From positions 6,138,001 to 6,202,000 of the forward strand of contig JAKULF010000004.1 of assembly GCA_022661535.1 (NCBI GenBank): a DNA stretch of 64,000 bases. Reading direction: 5' to 3'. Under the pieces are notes generated by a model. It saw only the letters and a program-made list of their open reading frames with translations, did no database searches and was not told the origin of the DNA. Origin of the DNA: Eutypa lata (taxonomy: Eukaryota > Ascomycota > Sordariomycetes > Xylariales > Diatrypaceae). Shown here piece by piece: positions 22,670 to 34,843 of this stretch. The position numbers and the translations under genes were made by a program. Numbering within the stretch: position 1 is the stretch's first letter; each line of letters starts with the position of its first letter.

Positions 22670-25600
22670 TCATACCGAGTCTTCCCTCGCTTTGGCCTTG
22701 CCTTGCTCGGCCTTTGCCTTGGCTCGCTCGCGATCTAGACGAGCGCAGCCCTTAAGAAAATGGCGAGTCTTGGCTTTGGCGATGGCCGCTTTTCGCGCCG
22801 CCACTTCTCCCACACTGCCTTCCTGGAGACTAGTATCTCCCACCTCGTCGTCAGTCGTCTCCTCAACCGCTTTCTCTTTCCCTTTCGCTTCCTGCGAGGC
22901 CGAGGACGAGGCCAAGCTGGCATTGAAGAGCGTGAGCCCTGGGATCGAGGTAAGCGGAACCGACGTGGGCGTCGGCGGCAAGGAGGACAAGACCGGAGGA
23001 GTTGACGGGGGGGGCACTTCGAAAGTGAGAGACACAGCCTGGAACGCCACAGCAGCAACAGCATCAGCAGCCATTGACGAGGTCGCCGGCTCTGGGATCG
23101 GGACATCCTCGAAGGTCACTCCTTCGCCGCCAGAGATTTGGTTCTCCATATCTGCTATGGTAGAATCCTCGTCTTCTGTTGGCGACGAAGCGACCGACGG
23201 GGTTTGCGGCTGCGGCGTCGGGGTTTGGAAGGTGTATTTAGGGGCGTGGGATAGGGAGAAGGTGAAACCGGATCCAGTGGTAGGCGCGACCGGGGCGGCC
23301 TCAGGACCACCAAACACGTACTGTGCCGGCGTCTGAGGGCCGCTTGACGGGGGACCGGCCACGCTGGGACTGAAATCGGAATCCGTGGTCTGTGCAACCG
23401 GCGCGGCTTCAGAACCACCGAACACAGATTGTGCCGGCGGCTGGGGCTGAGGCGCGCTGGGGGGAGGACCGGCTACACTGGCACGGAAACTGAGATCCGG
23501 CGACGGCGCTAAAGGCGATTCTGCGAGAGCAGGAACAGCAACGAGTTGACTCACGGGAGTCGGAGGCATGAAGACGTCCGAAGACGGAGACGGAGGCGCA
23601 GACTCGGAGACCGGGTTGGGAGAGGGATCATTGACGTTGATGCTCGAAATAGCTTCGAGCAACGCAGACATGTTTTCCAACTTCCAAGGTGGCCGGTCTG
23701 TGATAACGATATCACCATCCTCTGCAGGCGGGGGTGCCGCGTTGGATGCCGAGCCCGCAGCCGAGGCGCTGCTCTCAGCTGCGACAGTATCGGGATACTG
23801 TACGCTCATCTCCGAACCATTCGAATGCTCCGATGCCACATCCGACATATTGTCATCGTGAGCCGAACCATGACCAGAAAACTCTTCAACCGCCGACGTA
23901 GACGGCTCCGGCTCCTCCCTTACACTGTTGTCGACCTCCGCCGGAGCGGTGCCAACTAGCGCAGATGGGTTGGGTGACTCCATACATGGTCCCGTCGCAA
24001 GGGCAGGAAACCATGAACCCCCCGGCGTGGCTTGAGGAAACTCCGTCGCGGGCTCCGCCGGGATGGCAAGAGGCGCCGCTTCGGGCTCCACCACAGAGGA
24101 AGGGACCACCGGCTCGGGCAGCTGCACGGGCTCCGTCGCAAAGTCAGGAGTGGCCGATTCGCAAACCTGGGGCGCGGGGGCAGGAGAGGGAGGAGGGGAA
24201 GGGGGAAGGGAAGGAAGAAGAGTAATCTCGTCATCCGTTATGGGGAAACCCCAACGGCGTCGCGTTCCATTTCTCCGGATATCTTGCAGAATGCGATCCA
24301 TATCTTCGTTGCGAGGGCCTTTGACATAACGCTTGGGAGCCACCGACGAAGGTGACCGAGCAACGGGACGAGGACCAGGAGCGGGGGTGACGGGGGGGAC
24401 AGAAGAGACGACGGGGGGAGGCTGCGCGGTAGCGCGGCCACGTGCGGACGTCTCTCCTTTGCTCCGGCCCAGAATCTCGTGCATATTGTCAGGCGTTATG
24501 TTAGTACCCGATTGAACCAATCCAAGGCCTCGAGCTATTCCCGGAAACCTACCACAGAACTTGTCATCAACCAGAACACTCGAGGAGTGAGTGTTCCGGC
24601 CATCAGCCCCTTTGGATATGAAGCTGATGCTACGCGCAGCCGCCGTCGAAGGTTGGCGAGGTGGAAGTCCCTGGGGAACCGGAACGACCACGGGGGCAGG
24701 CTGAGGCGGAGGCGCAGGACGAGAAGACTGCTCGGGCTTGTGGACCGAGATCGACGCTCCCACCGGCGGATCACCCATTCTGCGTAGGCGCTCCTTGGTA
24801 ACAGGAGCAGCCGCGGCAGCAGGACGGGGACGGGGTTTGTGATAGGAGCGCGACCTACCAGACAGCGGCATGCCAGCTTTGACCGGAACAGTCGCAGCGT
24901 GGCGGGGGGAATTGTCGGGGAGCCACTGCCGGGTGACGGGATTGAACCACAAGCCTGTTTCGACGGGAACAGGTCGAAGGTTACGTCTAGCCCTCCGGTT
25001 TGCCGTACGTGCCGACTCCCGAAAGGACCACTCCACCACTGACATGATGGATGAAGCCGCGGCCGTGATGAGCGGAACCAGCGTAGCCGGAATACTCGTC
25101 AACGGACCCACCCAATCAAGGTTTGAAAGGGCGTCTGACAAGCAGCGCGACAGGAGCGGCCAAACGGGGTACAGGTGAGCTGGGTACTTGAGGGGCACCA
25201 TGTAGGTGATCTCGTAGACGACATCTTGCCACAAAAAGGCGAACAGGATAGTCATCGGGAGATACCCGACCAAGTACCACGGACCATACACGTAGTAGTT
25301 GAAGATGTGACCACTGCCCCAAATGAATACTGCAACGTCTCAAGTCAGCAATTACTTCTTTATAGGTGATATAGGCATTGCTTGGGAGGCCTAAATCTAT
25401 TCTACGAGGGACAACTGCCTTGACAAAGAAATATGCACCCGAAACATAATGGATGAGGGCAAAAATAAATAAATGAAAACAAGATGAAAAGAGGAAGAGA
25501 GAAAAACAAAGAAGAAAAAAGAGGAGAAAATGAGAAAATGAGAAGAGGAAGAAGAGGAAGAAGTGAAGAAAACCCTTAGGTGAAGAAGAGGAAAACCCCA

Positions 25601-26128
25601 GATGGAGAAGAGAAATGGAATCCGGTGAAGAAACAGGTGAAGAAACAGTTGAAGAAACAGGCTAAGAAGAAGGTGAAGAAGAGGGTGAAGAGGGTGAAGA
25701 GGGTGAAGAGGTTGAAGAGGTTGAAGAGGTTGAAGAGGGTGAAGAGGGAGAAGAAGCAGAAGAAGCAGAAGAAGTAGAAGTAGTAGAAGAAGAAAAACCA
25801 GGAATTACTTACAGACAGCGGCCCAAGCCTTCACACGGGTGAGGAGGAAGAAGACGGCAAACCAGAGGACAGCGAGTCGGAAGGCCAGGTCGTGCAAGAC
25901 GACCATGACGAACCAGACGAGACCGAAGAAGACGAGACCGAGGATGGTGGACACCTTGAACAGGTATAAGTCCAGAAGGGCAGAGAAGGCCAGGCGACCA
26001 TAGAGGGGGTGGGTTTCAGTGAGGGACCCGTAGATACAGAGACCCAATGCGAAGCAAAGGGCCAGCCAGACGTGGTATTTCGCCACGCTGGTGAGGAAGG
26101 GCCAAACGATCGTCTCGATGATAGACAT
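22670..26128 (-). CDS. Large protein with a multi-pass membrane N-terminus and long disordered Pro/Ser/Ala tail (one 483-bp intron)
   Basis: Exon 1 (26128-25813) and exon 2 (25329-22670) give 991 aa. The donor GTAAGT and acceptor TTGCAG keep the frame (AWAAV-LFIWGSGH). The first ~230 residues carry several hydrophobic helices (WLALCFALGLCIYG, TILGLVFFGLVWFVMVVL, LAVLWFAVFFLL, LVGYLPMTILFAFLW, ATLVPLITAAA). From there on the chain is Pro/Ala/Ser/Glu-rich and low in order, with two tandem copies of a ~40-residue unit (SVAGPPxS...PAQ-x-VFGG-x-EAAPVA-x-TT), and ends in a Lys/Ala-rich helix (AIAKAKTRHFLKG). No family is recognised. Exon 1 alone could be a separate 107-aa membrane protein if the splice is wrong, but exon 2 also starts with membrane helices and has no good ATG near its start, which favours one gene. 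Confidence 0.6.
25487..25797. repeat. Purine-rich (GAAGAG/GTTGAAGAG) tract inside the long intron
   Basis: About 310 bp with almost only A and G on the plus strand, the sense-strand intron being pyrimidine-rich. Between about 25615 and 25790 it is built of imperfect 9- and 12-base units (GGTGAAGAG, GTTGAAGAG, GAAACAGGTGAA). Such mirror-like purine tracts can adopt triplex DNA. Confidence 0.8.
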
Positions 26129-27497
26129 CTTGACGGACCGAATGGGGAGGAAGAAGGACAGGGAGAAGGTTCTAAGTGTGACAGTGATGTCTAGAATGAT
26201 AAATACAGTTGGAAAACGATGTTTCCAAGTGCGAAAAGTGTGTGTGAGTGTGTGTGTGTGTGAAGTTCTGAGATCTGTTGTGCGCAGATCGAAAGTGTGT
26301 TGATGTTGTTGTTGTATGGGAGAGAGGGAAAAAAAAGATTGAAGAAGGGCGGGGAAGGACTTATGTGCAGGATACTAGGCATGGGACTGCAAAAGGTACG
26401 GGTGTACAGTAGCGATGGCTACAGTGGTGATTCGGTTCTGCTTGGTTGCCTAGGAGTGAGTTTTTTGCTATACATCTACACATACGGGCGTATACCTTGA
26501 GGGACCTGTGCATCCCACCCAATTCCGCTCATATCCAAGTACCACTACCACCCTGAGAGGTAGAACCGCAGTTTTCAATGAAAAAGGTAGTAATCACTCG
26601 ACTTTTCCCAGCCTCACAATAACTGATGGTGCACTAACTTTCATACATACCCCCAACGCGTAGGCTTGAATCACCACTACACCGGCTGACTGTGGATGTC
26701 TGTTGATGTATCAATTCGACCTAACCACTAAACCACATTACTTCATACAACCAAACCACCTGCACTCGTGACTGGTTTTTATTTGCATGTATCTATGTAA
26801 CTCTCTAGGCAAATCACAATAATGCGAATCAAGTAACCAAATCATGAGATTAAAATTTTCCTCTACGTACCATGGTATATCCATACATTCATACATACAT
26901 ACACTCAACATTCACGGTAGCCTAGAGTAATTATCAATTAGGATATTTTTGTGATCTACTTGACAGAAAATACAGAGTGGCAATTAGCTGCACACAACAG
27001 CATGTCAAAACAAATCATGCATCTAATTCATAAAACGAGATTTCAACTGGTGATATATTCCATGGGCCATCTGCTCTTTATTTGATGCCTTGGGATTTAG
27101 TTGTTCGAACATGTAAGCTAGAATAGCAATTTAGTACATAGGTACTCTGAACAATGTTAAAACAAATCATGCATACATACATACACTGAATGGACTGAGA
27201 ATCAAATGGAACTTGTAATTTACTTGGTAGTGCCTTAGGTGAAAATACTTCCGTCATGTACTCAATAAAAGATGCAACGCAACGCAGACTGCCTAGCAAC
27301 GAAGTGCACACACATGCAACGATAGGATCTCAACAAAAATAATCTATTCCATAACAATGCAGCTCAAACTAAAAGATGTACTCCAGAACGCCTGAGCTCA
27401 TCAAAGTACAATAAGTAACTAGCCTGTCCATACTGAAGCATCATAAGTCATAATTAATTCAGAATTCCCACCATCTCCCTTCCCCGGCAACGAATGT
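26129..27497. other. Intergenic region
   Basis: 5' side of the membrane gene and 3' side of Spc7. Contains a GTGT run (26238-26262) and ATAC tetramer runs at ~26888 and ~27174. A near-identical word (about 20 bp around AAAACAAATCATGCAT) occurs at ~27005 and ~27158, indicating a small local duplication. No gene seen. Confidence 0.5.
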
Positions 27498-30400
27498 TCA
27501 TTTCTTTCCCCGCGCCAGCAACCGCTCATGCAATTCCACAACAACATCACTCCAGGACTCAACTTGACCCTGCTGCTCCTCCTTAGTGACGACCTGACTA
27601 CCAATGCGAGTTGAAAGATACTCGACAACCTTCTCTACTTTGAATTGTTCCCCGTAAATCACTTGAGCCTGGGGAACGACAGTGACCTCAATACCCTCCT
27701 TAGAACTATGCCCATGCAATGCAAGTGTGATCTGGACTTTCGTCTGCAATGGAATCAAAAGCAACGTAGACTGGACGGCAATTGATGCATCTGAGGTGCG
27801 GACGACGTTGGTTTGAAAAGTGGAGTTTAAGAGCCGCACGTTCTCTGCGACGTGATTGGCTTTGCTCCAGGCTCCACTTACCACTTTCAGTAATTCGCTG
27901 ATCTTCGTTTTGGCTTGCGCTAAGCCGCGAACGTGATCCCTGATGCACTGGACGAAAAATTCCTTTTCTGGTGATGCAGGCTGTGGGTTGTGATCCCGAT
28001 TGGCTGCGATGTACCAGAGATCAATTCGGGAGTTTGGCTTGGCACCTTGGAATGAAGAAATATCGAAAACAAGTTCAACCTCCTTCTGGTAGGTCATAGA
28101 AACCGTAGTGTCAGCTATGCCTGTGATTGTCCAGCCATGCTGCTTTTCGAGATCTTCGACTTTGGCTACAACATTGAACATTCGTTAGTATTTTAGATGG
28201 GAAAAAAATGAGATGAGCATTTAAAACTGACCTTTCAGAGAACTGATTTCATTAGAAGTCCAGCCTCGATATTCCTCTCGAATCTTCTCAGCTTGCTCGA
28301 TATCCGCGAGACATTCCTGCTTCTTCTGTGACATGTCGCTGATGGCAGATTCGGTCTCGTTAAATTGTTGTCGTAGTTCGTCGATTTTCTGCATTTTGGC
28401 ACGAACATCACCATCAATTTCCGTCAGGTCAGCCCGTGCAGCTTGTAGGTCCTCAGGGTCGCAATCGGCCAGTTCCTGAGAAATGGCCTGGAGATTGTCA
28501 TGCTCCACCTGCAGGGCTCCAAACTCTTTCAGTAGTGTTGGCAGTACGGAATCGAGCAACTTCTGTTCCTTTTGGAGAATCTGCTCATCCGAGTCCATGC
28601 CCTCAGCAATCTTGACCAGACCCTCTTTGAGGCCATCTTGAAGCTGAGTGCGCCATTCGTACCACATTGCCTTGCTAAGTAGACGTGCATGTGTCTTAAC
28701 GTTCTTGAACTGGTTATCCATGAGGATCTTGAACTCGGGTGTCGCTGACATATATTCTTTGAATAACGGTGGGTTCTCCTCGAAGGTCTCCGTCTCGATC
28801 TCTCGCACAATGCGACGACCCTCGGAAATGTATTTCTTCAGCTCTCGGCAGGACTTTCGATAGTCAGTATCAATTACATAGTTTGAAGCATAGGTAAACT
28901 CACATGTTGATAAAGCTCCAACATAGGCACAGTACAAGCACCAGCTACGATGCAACGCTCCAGGGAGAGATCTTCCTTTCCAAGCCCGCCACTTGATCTT
29001 CGTGACGTGGGCGCTTGAGTGTGTCGTCTTTTTGTAGTAGTCAATTCCATGAAACGAATATTGGTCATGTTTAGGAAGTCTTGGAGATGAATGTGCTCTC
29101 CATCGTCATCCCCTTCCGCCTCGGGGTTCTCGATAATGTGCGTATCCTCGAAGTTGATTGTGTTTGTAGCCTCATCAGACTCGACATCTCTGAAACGTCC
29201 TTTGCCGTGAGGGGAGGATGCTGTTCTCGACCCCTTCTTCGGTGAGAAAGACAATGAAGGTGTAGAAGTATTCACATCGGCTTCGCCAAGCACGCTTCTA
29301 GTTGAGCGAGTTAGACGACCAGTAGTTTCAGCCTTCGAAGGTGGCGCATGAAGTCGCACATTCTTGACGGGGCTACTCTGATGGCCTTTAAGTCGCTTGA
29401 CACCATCTTGTTCCTCAGCGTCGTCGTCTTCGTCATCATCGAGCTCAGCGGGACGTTTGCCAAGTAGACCTTTAGCACTACCAACATGCAAACTCTTTCT
29501 TCCTTTGCCCGGATTTTTCTTAGGGGTCATGCTAGAGATCATGTCCTTCAAGGTTGCCGTGGTATTTTCATCATCTGCGCCATCGGCCTCTCTCTCGAGG
29601 ATACTGCGTCCGCTCTCCTTGTCTGCTTCTTCCTGGAGCTCCTTGTCAATCTCTTCCTCAATGATCCGGGGATCGGCAAATGTGACGCCTCGGCTGGCTT
29701 TGCGAGCCGAGCCAGGAACAAATTCATCTGCTACTTCGCCAATAGACCCGCGCCGTTCAAGTATTTCTGTGATCTTTGGAGATCCAAGTCCGGGCCGATC
29801 AATACCTAGGCCCGAAAGACGCCGGTTCTGGGGTGTCAACACAATCTGGGGTGTTGACACTCCGGTAGAGGGGTTTACTTGGAAGAGAGACGCGGCCTTC
29901 CTCGAACTAGACTTGGGTGGGGAGACGGATGCCAGTGTCCTAGGTCGCTTTGAAGATGATCCGCGTTGAGGGGTTTTCTTGGACGGGGGAGTCTTTAGAG
30001 GACTCGACTGCACTTGAGACTGCGGAGTTCCAGCTTTGAGGGGACTAGATGATCTGGGCGAAGAGCCATTAGGTATTGGCTGGGTCCGACGCGGGCTAGC
30101 AGAGGTTCTCCGACCAATACTATGGCGAAGTCCCTTCCCTCGGAATGCCGATAAGCTAGGACTACCCGTGTCTGATGGTTCTGTGCCGCCGATAGCCTCG
30201 GAAAGTCGTCGCTTGGAGGCTGAATTCAAAATCGGGGTGCTATCGGACCTGTCGACCTCTTCTTCCATCAGATGTTTTGCTCTCGTCCGATCTTTAACTG
30301 GGGATGGTCCTTTAATGATACCACCAATGGTTGTTGTCATGTCCATTCCCATAGTCGCGTCTGCTTCGTCACCATCTTCATCATCGGCCGGGATAATTCG

Positions 30401-32133
30401 TCCCATCCCAGTCGTCATATCCATGGTTACTTCATCGTCACCAGCGGCCAGGGTGCGTCGGCGCGGCACTGCCGACTTTCTTCTCCCAGCGTTAGCCTTA
30501 TATTCGGGCATAACGCGACCCATGACTGTCGTAAATTCCATCGACATATCTTCGTCCTCTCCAAAATCAAGAAGATCTTGTGTCTGGTTGCCCTGCCGAA
30601 TCCCACCAATCGCTGTAGTGAGGTCCATAGTCGATTCGTCCACAACAGAGCCTTCTCCGGACTTGTCTGGGCTGGTTTCTTGTCTTGCTTGCTGCTTAGT
30701 CCGCTGAGGAAGAATACCGCCCAAAACATGGGTAACATCCATAGAGATCTCCTCATCCTGTGCGTCATCTTGAAACTCATCTTCATGTGATCTATAGATG
30801 CCACCCATCGGCTTGGTCATTTCCATGTCCATATCCATAGTCATCTCTCCATTATCCTGGTCTTCATCACGATCGAAAGTACTGGGTTTAGTATACTGGT
30901 GACGATTTTCTTGATCTTGTGCGGGGCTTGCTTGTTTCGGTGCAGGCTTCTTGCCCCAGCCAAATGATGGAATAACCTCTTCCTCCTCGTCCAGACTTTG
31001 TGTTACAGCGTGACTAGCAGCTAGTCTAAGGGCATCATCTAATGTCGAGCTAGCATCTTCAGTATAACCAGTATAGCCTGAACGAACGGTGGCGGCTGAT
31101 GCGATAGATGTCCCCGTCACCTCGTCGATATCGAGATCCATAGACACACCATCTGCATCCGAGTCACTCCCGGAATCGGATCCGATCTCCTCATGTGTCT
31201 CGATCATCCCATCTGTCGCCTCCGAGTCTGAGCTATAGATGCTAGAGGCCACCGTCTCATCTTCAGAGTGGTTGAATCCCATCGATGCAAGAGAGCTCCG
31301 GCGCCTCTTCTTCTGGTGGAGGTTTCGCTGATCATCGGGCGACTCTGGAACGATATCTTCGGCCTGTTCCGGTGGAGTAGATGGTGGCTCCGACGGACCT
31401 AAATCCGCTGGTGGCGCACGCGGGGACCGGGAGGCAAGGGATGAAGCTCTTCGTGTGGAATCTGTAGAAGTGGTTGAGTCTTGCATATATTCAACCTCAT
31501 GAAAGGTATGCAGTGTTGCCTCTGCTGCAAATGAGACTCTGCGGTTGGCAAGAGACTTCCGTCTAGCTTCGCGTCGATCATTAATCTCCTTCTCCATCTG
31601 AGCTCTCTCCTTCTCTTCTCGCTCCCGCGCAGCGGCTTGCTGTTCTTCCTCGGTACGTAGGGCAATCTTGGTACCTGATCCGGGATCCTCTGTCTGGAAA
31701 GGGTTGGGCAAGTTCTCGGCTCCTTGGACAGCTAGTGATTGGGATCCATTACGGGCAGATGACTTAGATTTGTGAGGGGGTATCTCTGGTATCGGTATCG
31801 TTGGTTTTAGGATTGACCTCGGCGGTGGCTTAACTGGGGCTGCTAATGACTATAGTTGGCAACCATGTGAGCAGGACTATAACATGGCATGTCGATTCAT
31901 GGTGATTTCAGACTTACCATGCGCCGGTTACCAGATCCCGATTTTAGGACATCAAGGCCTCCAGGTCCCATACTCTTACTACGTGACTTCTTTCTGCCTC
32001 CATTACCAGCCAAAGAACTAGCCACATCTACGGTGATGTTCTCTTTCTCCATTCTCTTTCTCACTGGTGAATGCCCAGTTGACTTTCGTGGGCGCCGTGT
32101 AGCTGGCAAGGTTGAGTCATCACGGCTCGCCAT
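27498..32133 (-). CDS. spc7: Outer kinetochore protein Spc7/KNL1 (four exons)
   Basis: Exons 32133-31918, 31849-28904, 28853-28232 and 28165-27498 give 1483 aa. Introns are 68, 50 and 66 bp, with GTAAGT/GTGAGT/GTCAGT donors. Both PP1-docking motifs are present: SILK (residues 84-87) and RVSF (176-179). Six MELT-like repeats follow (cores at about 414, 442, 480, 509, 548 and 574: MEMT, MDVT, MDLT, MEFT, MDMT, MDMT), each trailed by GGI/GRI/GRV. When phosphorylated by Mps1 these Thr residues recruit Bub3-Bub1. A long basic disordered middle precedes the Spc7 domain (IHLQDFLNMTNIRFMEL) and a ~250-residue coiled coil. The last exon encodes the RWD-type domain that binds the Mis12 complex. Spc7 is the KMN-network scaffold linking checkpoint signalling to microtubule attachment. 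It lies divergent from the uS17 gene. Confidence 0.95.
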
Positions 32134-32933
32134 TGTAGTAGTGACATGCAAATGCTGTTTAATAAAGATTTTAGTAATGTCATGAAAAGACAGGTCGCGA
32201 CTACTACTAATTTCTAGTTAAGTTCACTCTATGGCAAGGTGGGTAGGTGCATGTCGCGTCAGTACGACATATGACATTTGGGTTTGTTTACACGATTCCC
32301 TAATTGAGACTAGTACAATTAAAGCCGGGCCAACCTTAAAGGCCTAGACAGAACTAGCACCACTCATTGACCATCTGCAGCGCCACAGATAGTTAACTAA
32401 TTACTAGCCACCACTCCCACCTGCCCATAAATTAACTAGATGTTTGAGATGTCAAGACCAATAGGTAGAGGTAGTTTTCTGTATATATAAAACAATATTT
32501 GTTAAACGTAAATAACTATATAGCTCTCATATATTGAAACAGTAACTATAGCCAGGCATTACTATCTAAGTAGAGGCTTTCTAGTGTTGAACTAATTAAC
32601 CACCTGCTTCTGTAGTTAATGACTAAAAACTAGGTATGTAGGTAGTTAGCCACAAGTGGCTGGACAAAAATACTTCAGACCCTGTGGAAGTGTGGATACA
32701 AAAACGTTTGAGCTAATGGGTCTCATTGGTGTAAACCCCTCGCTTGCCCCATCCCACACAAACTCTGGATTTTACCACAAAAAATCAATCAGCTTAGCCC
32801 ATCTTTTTTCCGAACTCCATTTGCGAAGAGTTGAACGAAGAAACAATCCGGGCGCCTTCAACCACCAAAAACGTATTAACGCGCGATCCCGAATTCACCA
32901 TCCCTCCTGCGACTTCGACAACAAATCGCAAAC
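32134..32933. promoter_or_regulatory. Shared divergent promoter region of spc7 and the uS17 ribosomal gene
   Basis: 800 bp between two divergent start codons. AT-rich centre (32440-32640) with tracts of TAACTA/TAGTTA. Pyrimidine-rich and CCATCCC/TCCCTCC patches lie just before the ribosomal gene, as is common for ribosomal promoters. No specific site is certain. Confidence 0.45.
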
Positions 32934-33778
32934 ATGGCCACGGAATTGACTGTTCAGTCGGAGCGTGCTTTCCAGAAGCAGCCCCATATCTTCCTTAACT
33001 CCAAGGTCAAGGCGAAGACCTCCAGACCCGGCAAGGTAGGCTCTCTCTGACTGGTGGTGGTGATGGTTGTTATTTAAACCATCTGACGATATTCGGAAAC
33101 TAATATTCAAATAAAGAACGGACGCCGCTGGTATAAGGATGTCGGTCTGGGCTTCAAGACCCCCAAGACTGCCATTGACGGAAGCTACATCGGTATGTAA
33201 AGTTAATGTTTGCGAAATTCAATTCCAATCCGACCCAACCCACGAAAACGATATTCTAGCCGCTCTAGAATATACCGCGGCCGCATCATCATATCTACAA
33301 CTAGAAGGGATTATTAGAGCAGAGGAACAAGGACACAAGAGCTAATTATAATGCCATATCAGACAAGAAGTGCCCTTTCACCGGTCTGGTCTCCATCCGC
33401 GGCAGAATCTTAACCGGTACCGTCGTTTCTACCAAGATGCACCGAACTCTCATCATCCGCCGGGAATACCTCCACTTCATCCCCAAGTATGCCCGTTATG
33501 AGAAGCGACACAAGAACCTGGCGGCACACGTTTCCCCTGCTTTCCGTGTTGAGGAGGGTGACCAGGTTACTGTCGGCCAGTGCAGACCTCTCAGCAAGAC
33601 GGTACGTTCTCCTCTATCTCCTCAGTTCAGCTGCCAGAATTGTCGCCTTTGAGTGGCTATTTTAGTTACAATTTCACCCTCGGGTTTACTAACTTTATGT
33701 GTCTAATAGGTCCGATTCAACGTTCTCCGTGTTCTTCCCCGAACTGGCAAGGCTGTCAAGAAGTTTAGCAAGTTCTAA
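32934..33778 (+). CDS. 40S ribosomal protein S11 (uS17), four exons
   Basis: Exons 32934-33035, 33117-33192, 33363-33601 and 33710-33778 give 161 aa, the usual length for fungal S11. Conserved blocks: [17 protein letters not shown] at the N-terminus, [17 protein letters not shown], then [20 protein letters not shown], the OB-fold [19 protein letters not shown] and ending AVKKFSKF. It binds 18S rRNA in the small subunit body. Introns are 81, 170 and 108 bp, each with good donors (GTAGGC, GTATGT, GTACGT). Several introns in a short highly expressed ribosomal gene is normal in filamentous ascomycetes. Confidence 0.97.
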
Positions 33779-34843
33779 GTTAGGGATGTTTTTCCTTGGC
33801 ATCAATGGCGTTGTCGCATGAGGGTTCTTCATGATCTCAGATTTGGAACGGGTGGTTCGTTCATAGGCTCATGCTAGGGAACGGAATTGCTTAACCGGTG
33901 ATTCTAAAATGAAAAAGGATACTGCACACACGTTCTTATGATTACGATGGCCCGGCGTGAATGATTACATACGTTTCATTTTTTCTTCCCAAGAACATTC
34001 TCAGATCCCATGTGCAACGAAGATGGATGTGATGACATGCGATTTGTATAAGCCTATAAGTTCTTTCGTGGGGTTTGGTAGACCTTGGGTGTATGCATGT
34101 GTGCTTGGGGAATATCAGTGTTCCACTCTAGATGCTGCTTCATGCCTATGAGCATACCTAAGTAGCCAAGAAAGCATATCATCTACCCAATATCTACGAA
34201 GGGCATATTATTCTACCCTTCATGTGGTTCATTGTTGGGCTATAGTATAGTACCAATATTCCAGATTAATGGGTATGGCTGCTACCTGACATTTGCCATG
34301 TGCAGTAATTGCATTCCAGTATATCAGTTAGAATATAGCTACAGTTGTAGATGGTATTTGCGCAATTCAGCATCATTTCTCTTTTCTTTAGCTAGCTCAT
34401 GCTACAAAATAATGGTTAATCGTTATCGTAAATCCCACTTTTGCAGTATATAATTATACTTGATAGAGGCATATTTTAATACCATCCCATTGAAGGACAA
34501 TGAACTCCAGAGATACTCTCCTAGTTAATTGGTTCCTGTAAACAAATTTTTTGAATTTTGCACAAAAGGACCAGAGACACATTCTTGGGAACATGGATTA
34601 TCACGTACTACCTGACTTGGCTTCTATCAAAAGCTCATAGAGTTATGTCACACACTTGATAGATAAATATAATCTTCTAAATGCATATATTGAATATATT
34701 CATTTTTTCATACGTACATAGGAATCCGAGTTACCAGTCGCAAAAAAAATCGTCGAAGCAGATAAGTAGCCACCGAAGCGAATGCCGATGTGAACTTGCC
34801 ACGACCGACCCGTCAGATTCCTCATAATCCGACTGCGACTGAC
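33779..34843. other. Intergenic region
   Basis: About 1 kb, AT-rich, T-rich in the 3' flank of the ribosomal gene. Small frames (33957-34151, 34232-34453) have no motif. Nothing else seen. Confidence 0.5.

Noticed and set aside
25580..25777. Plus-strand Lys/Val/Arg repeat frame (KRVKRVKRLK)
   Set aside because: Translation of the purine tract inside the intron of the minus-strand gene; no start context or downstream exon.
29397..29969. 190-aa Ser-rich plus-strand frame
   Set aside because: Antisense of the Spc7 coding region.
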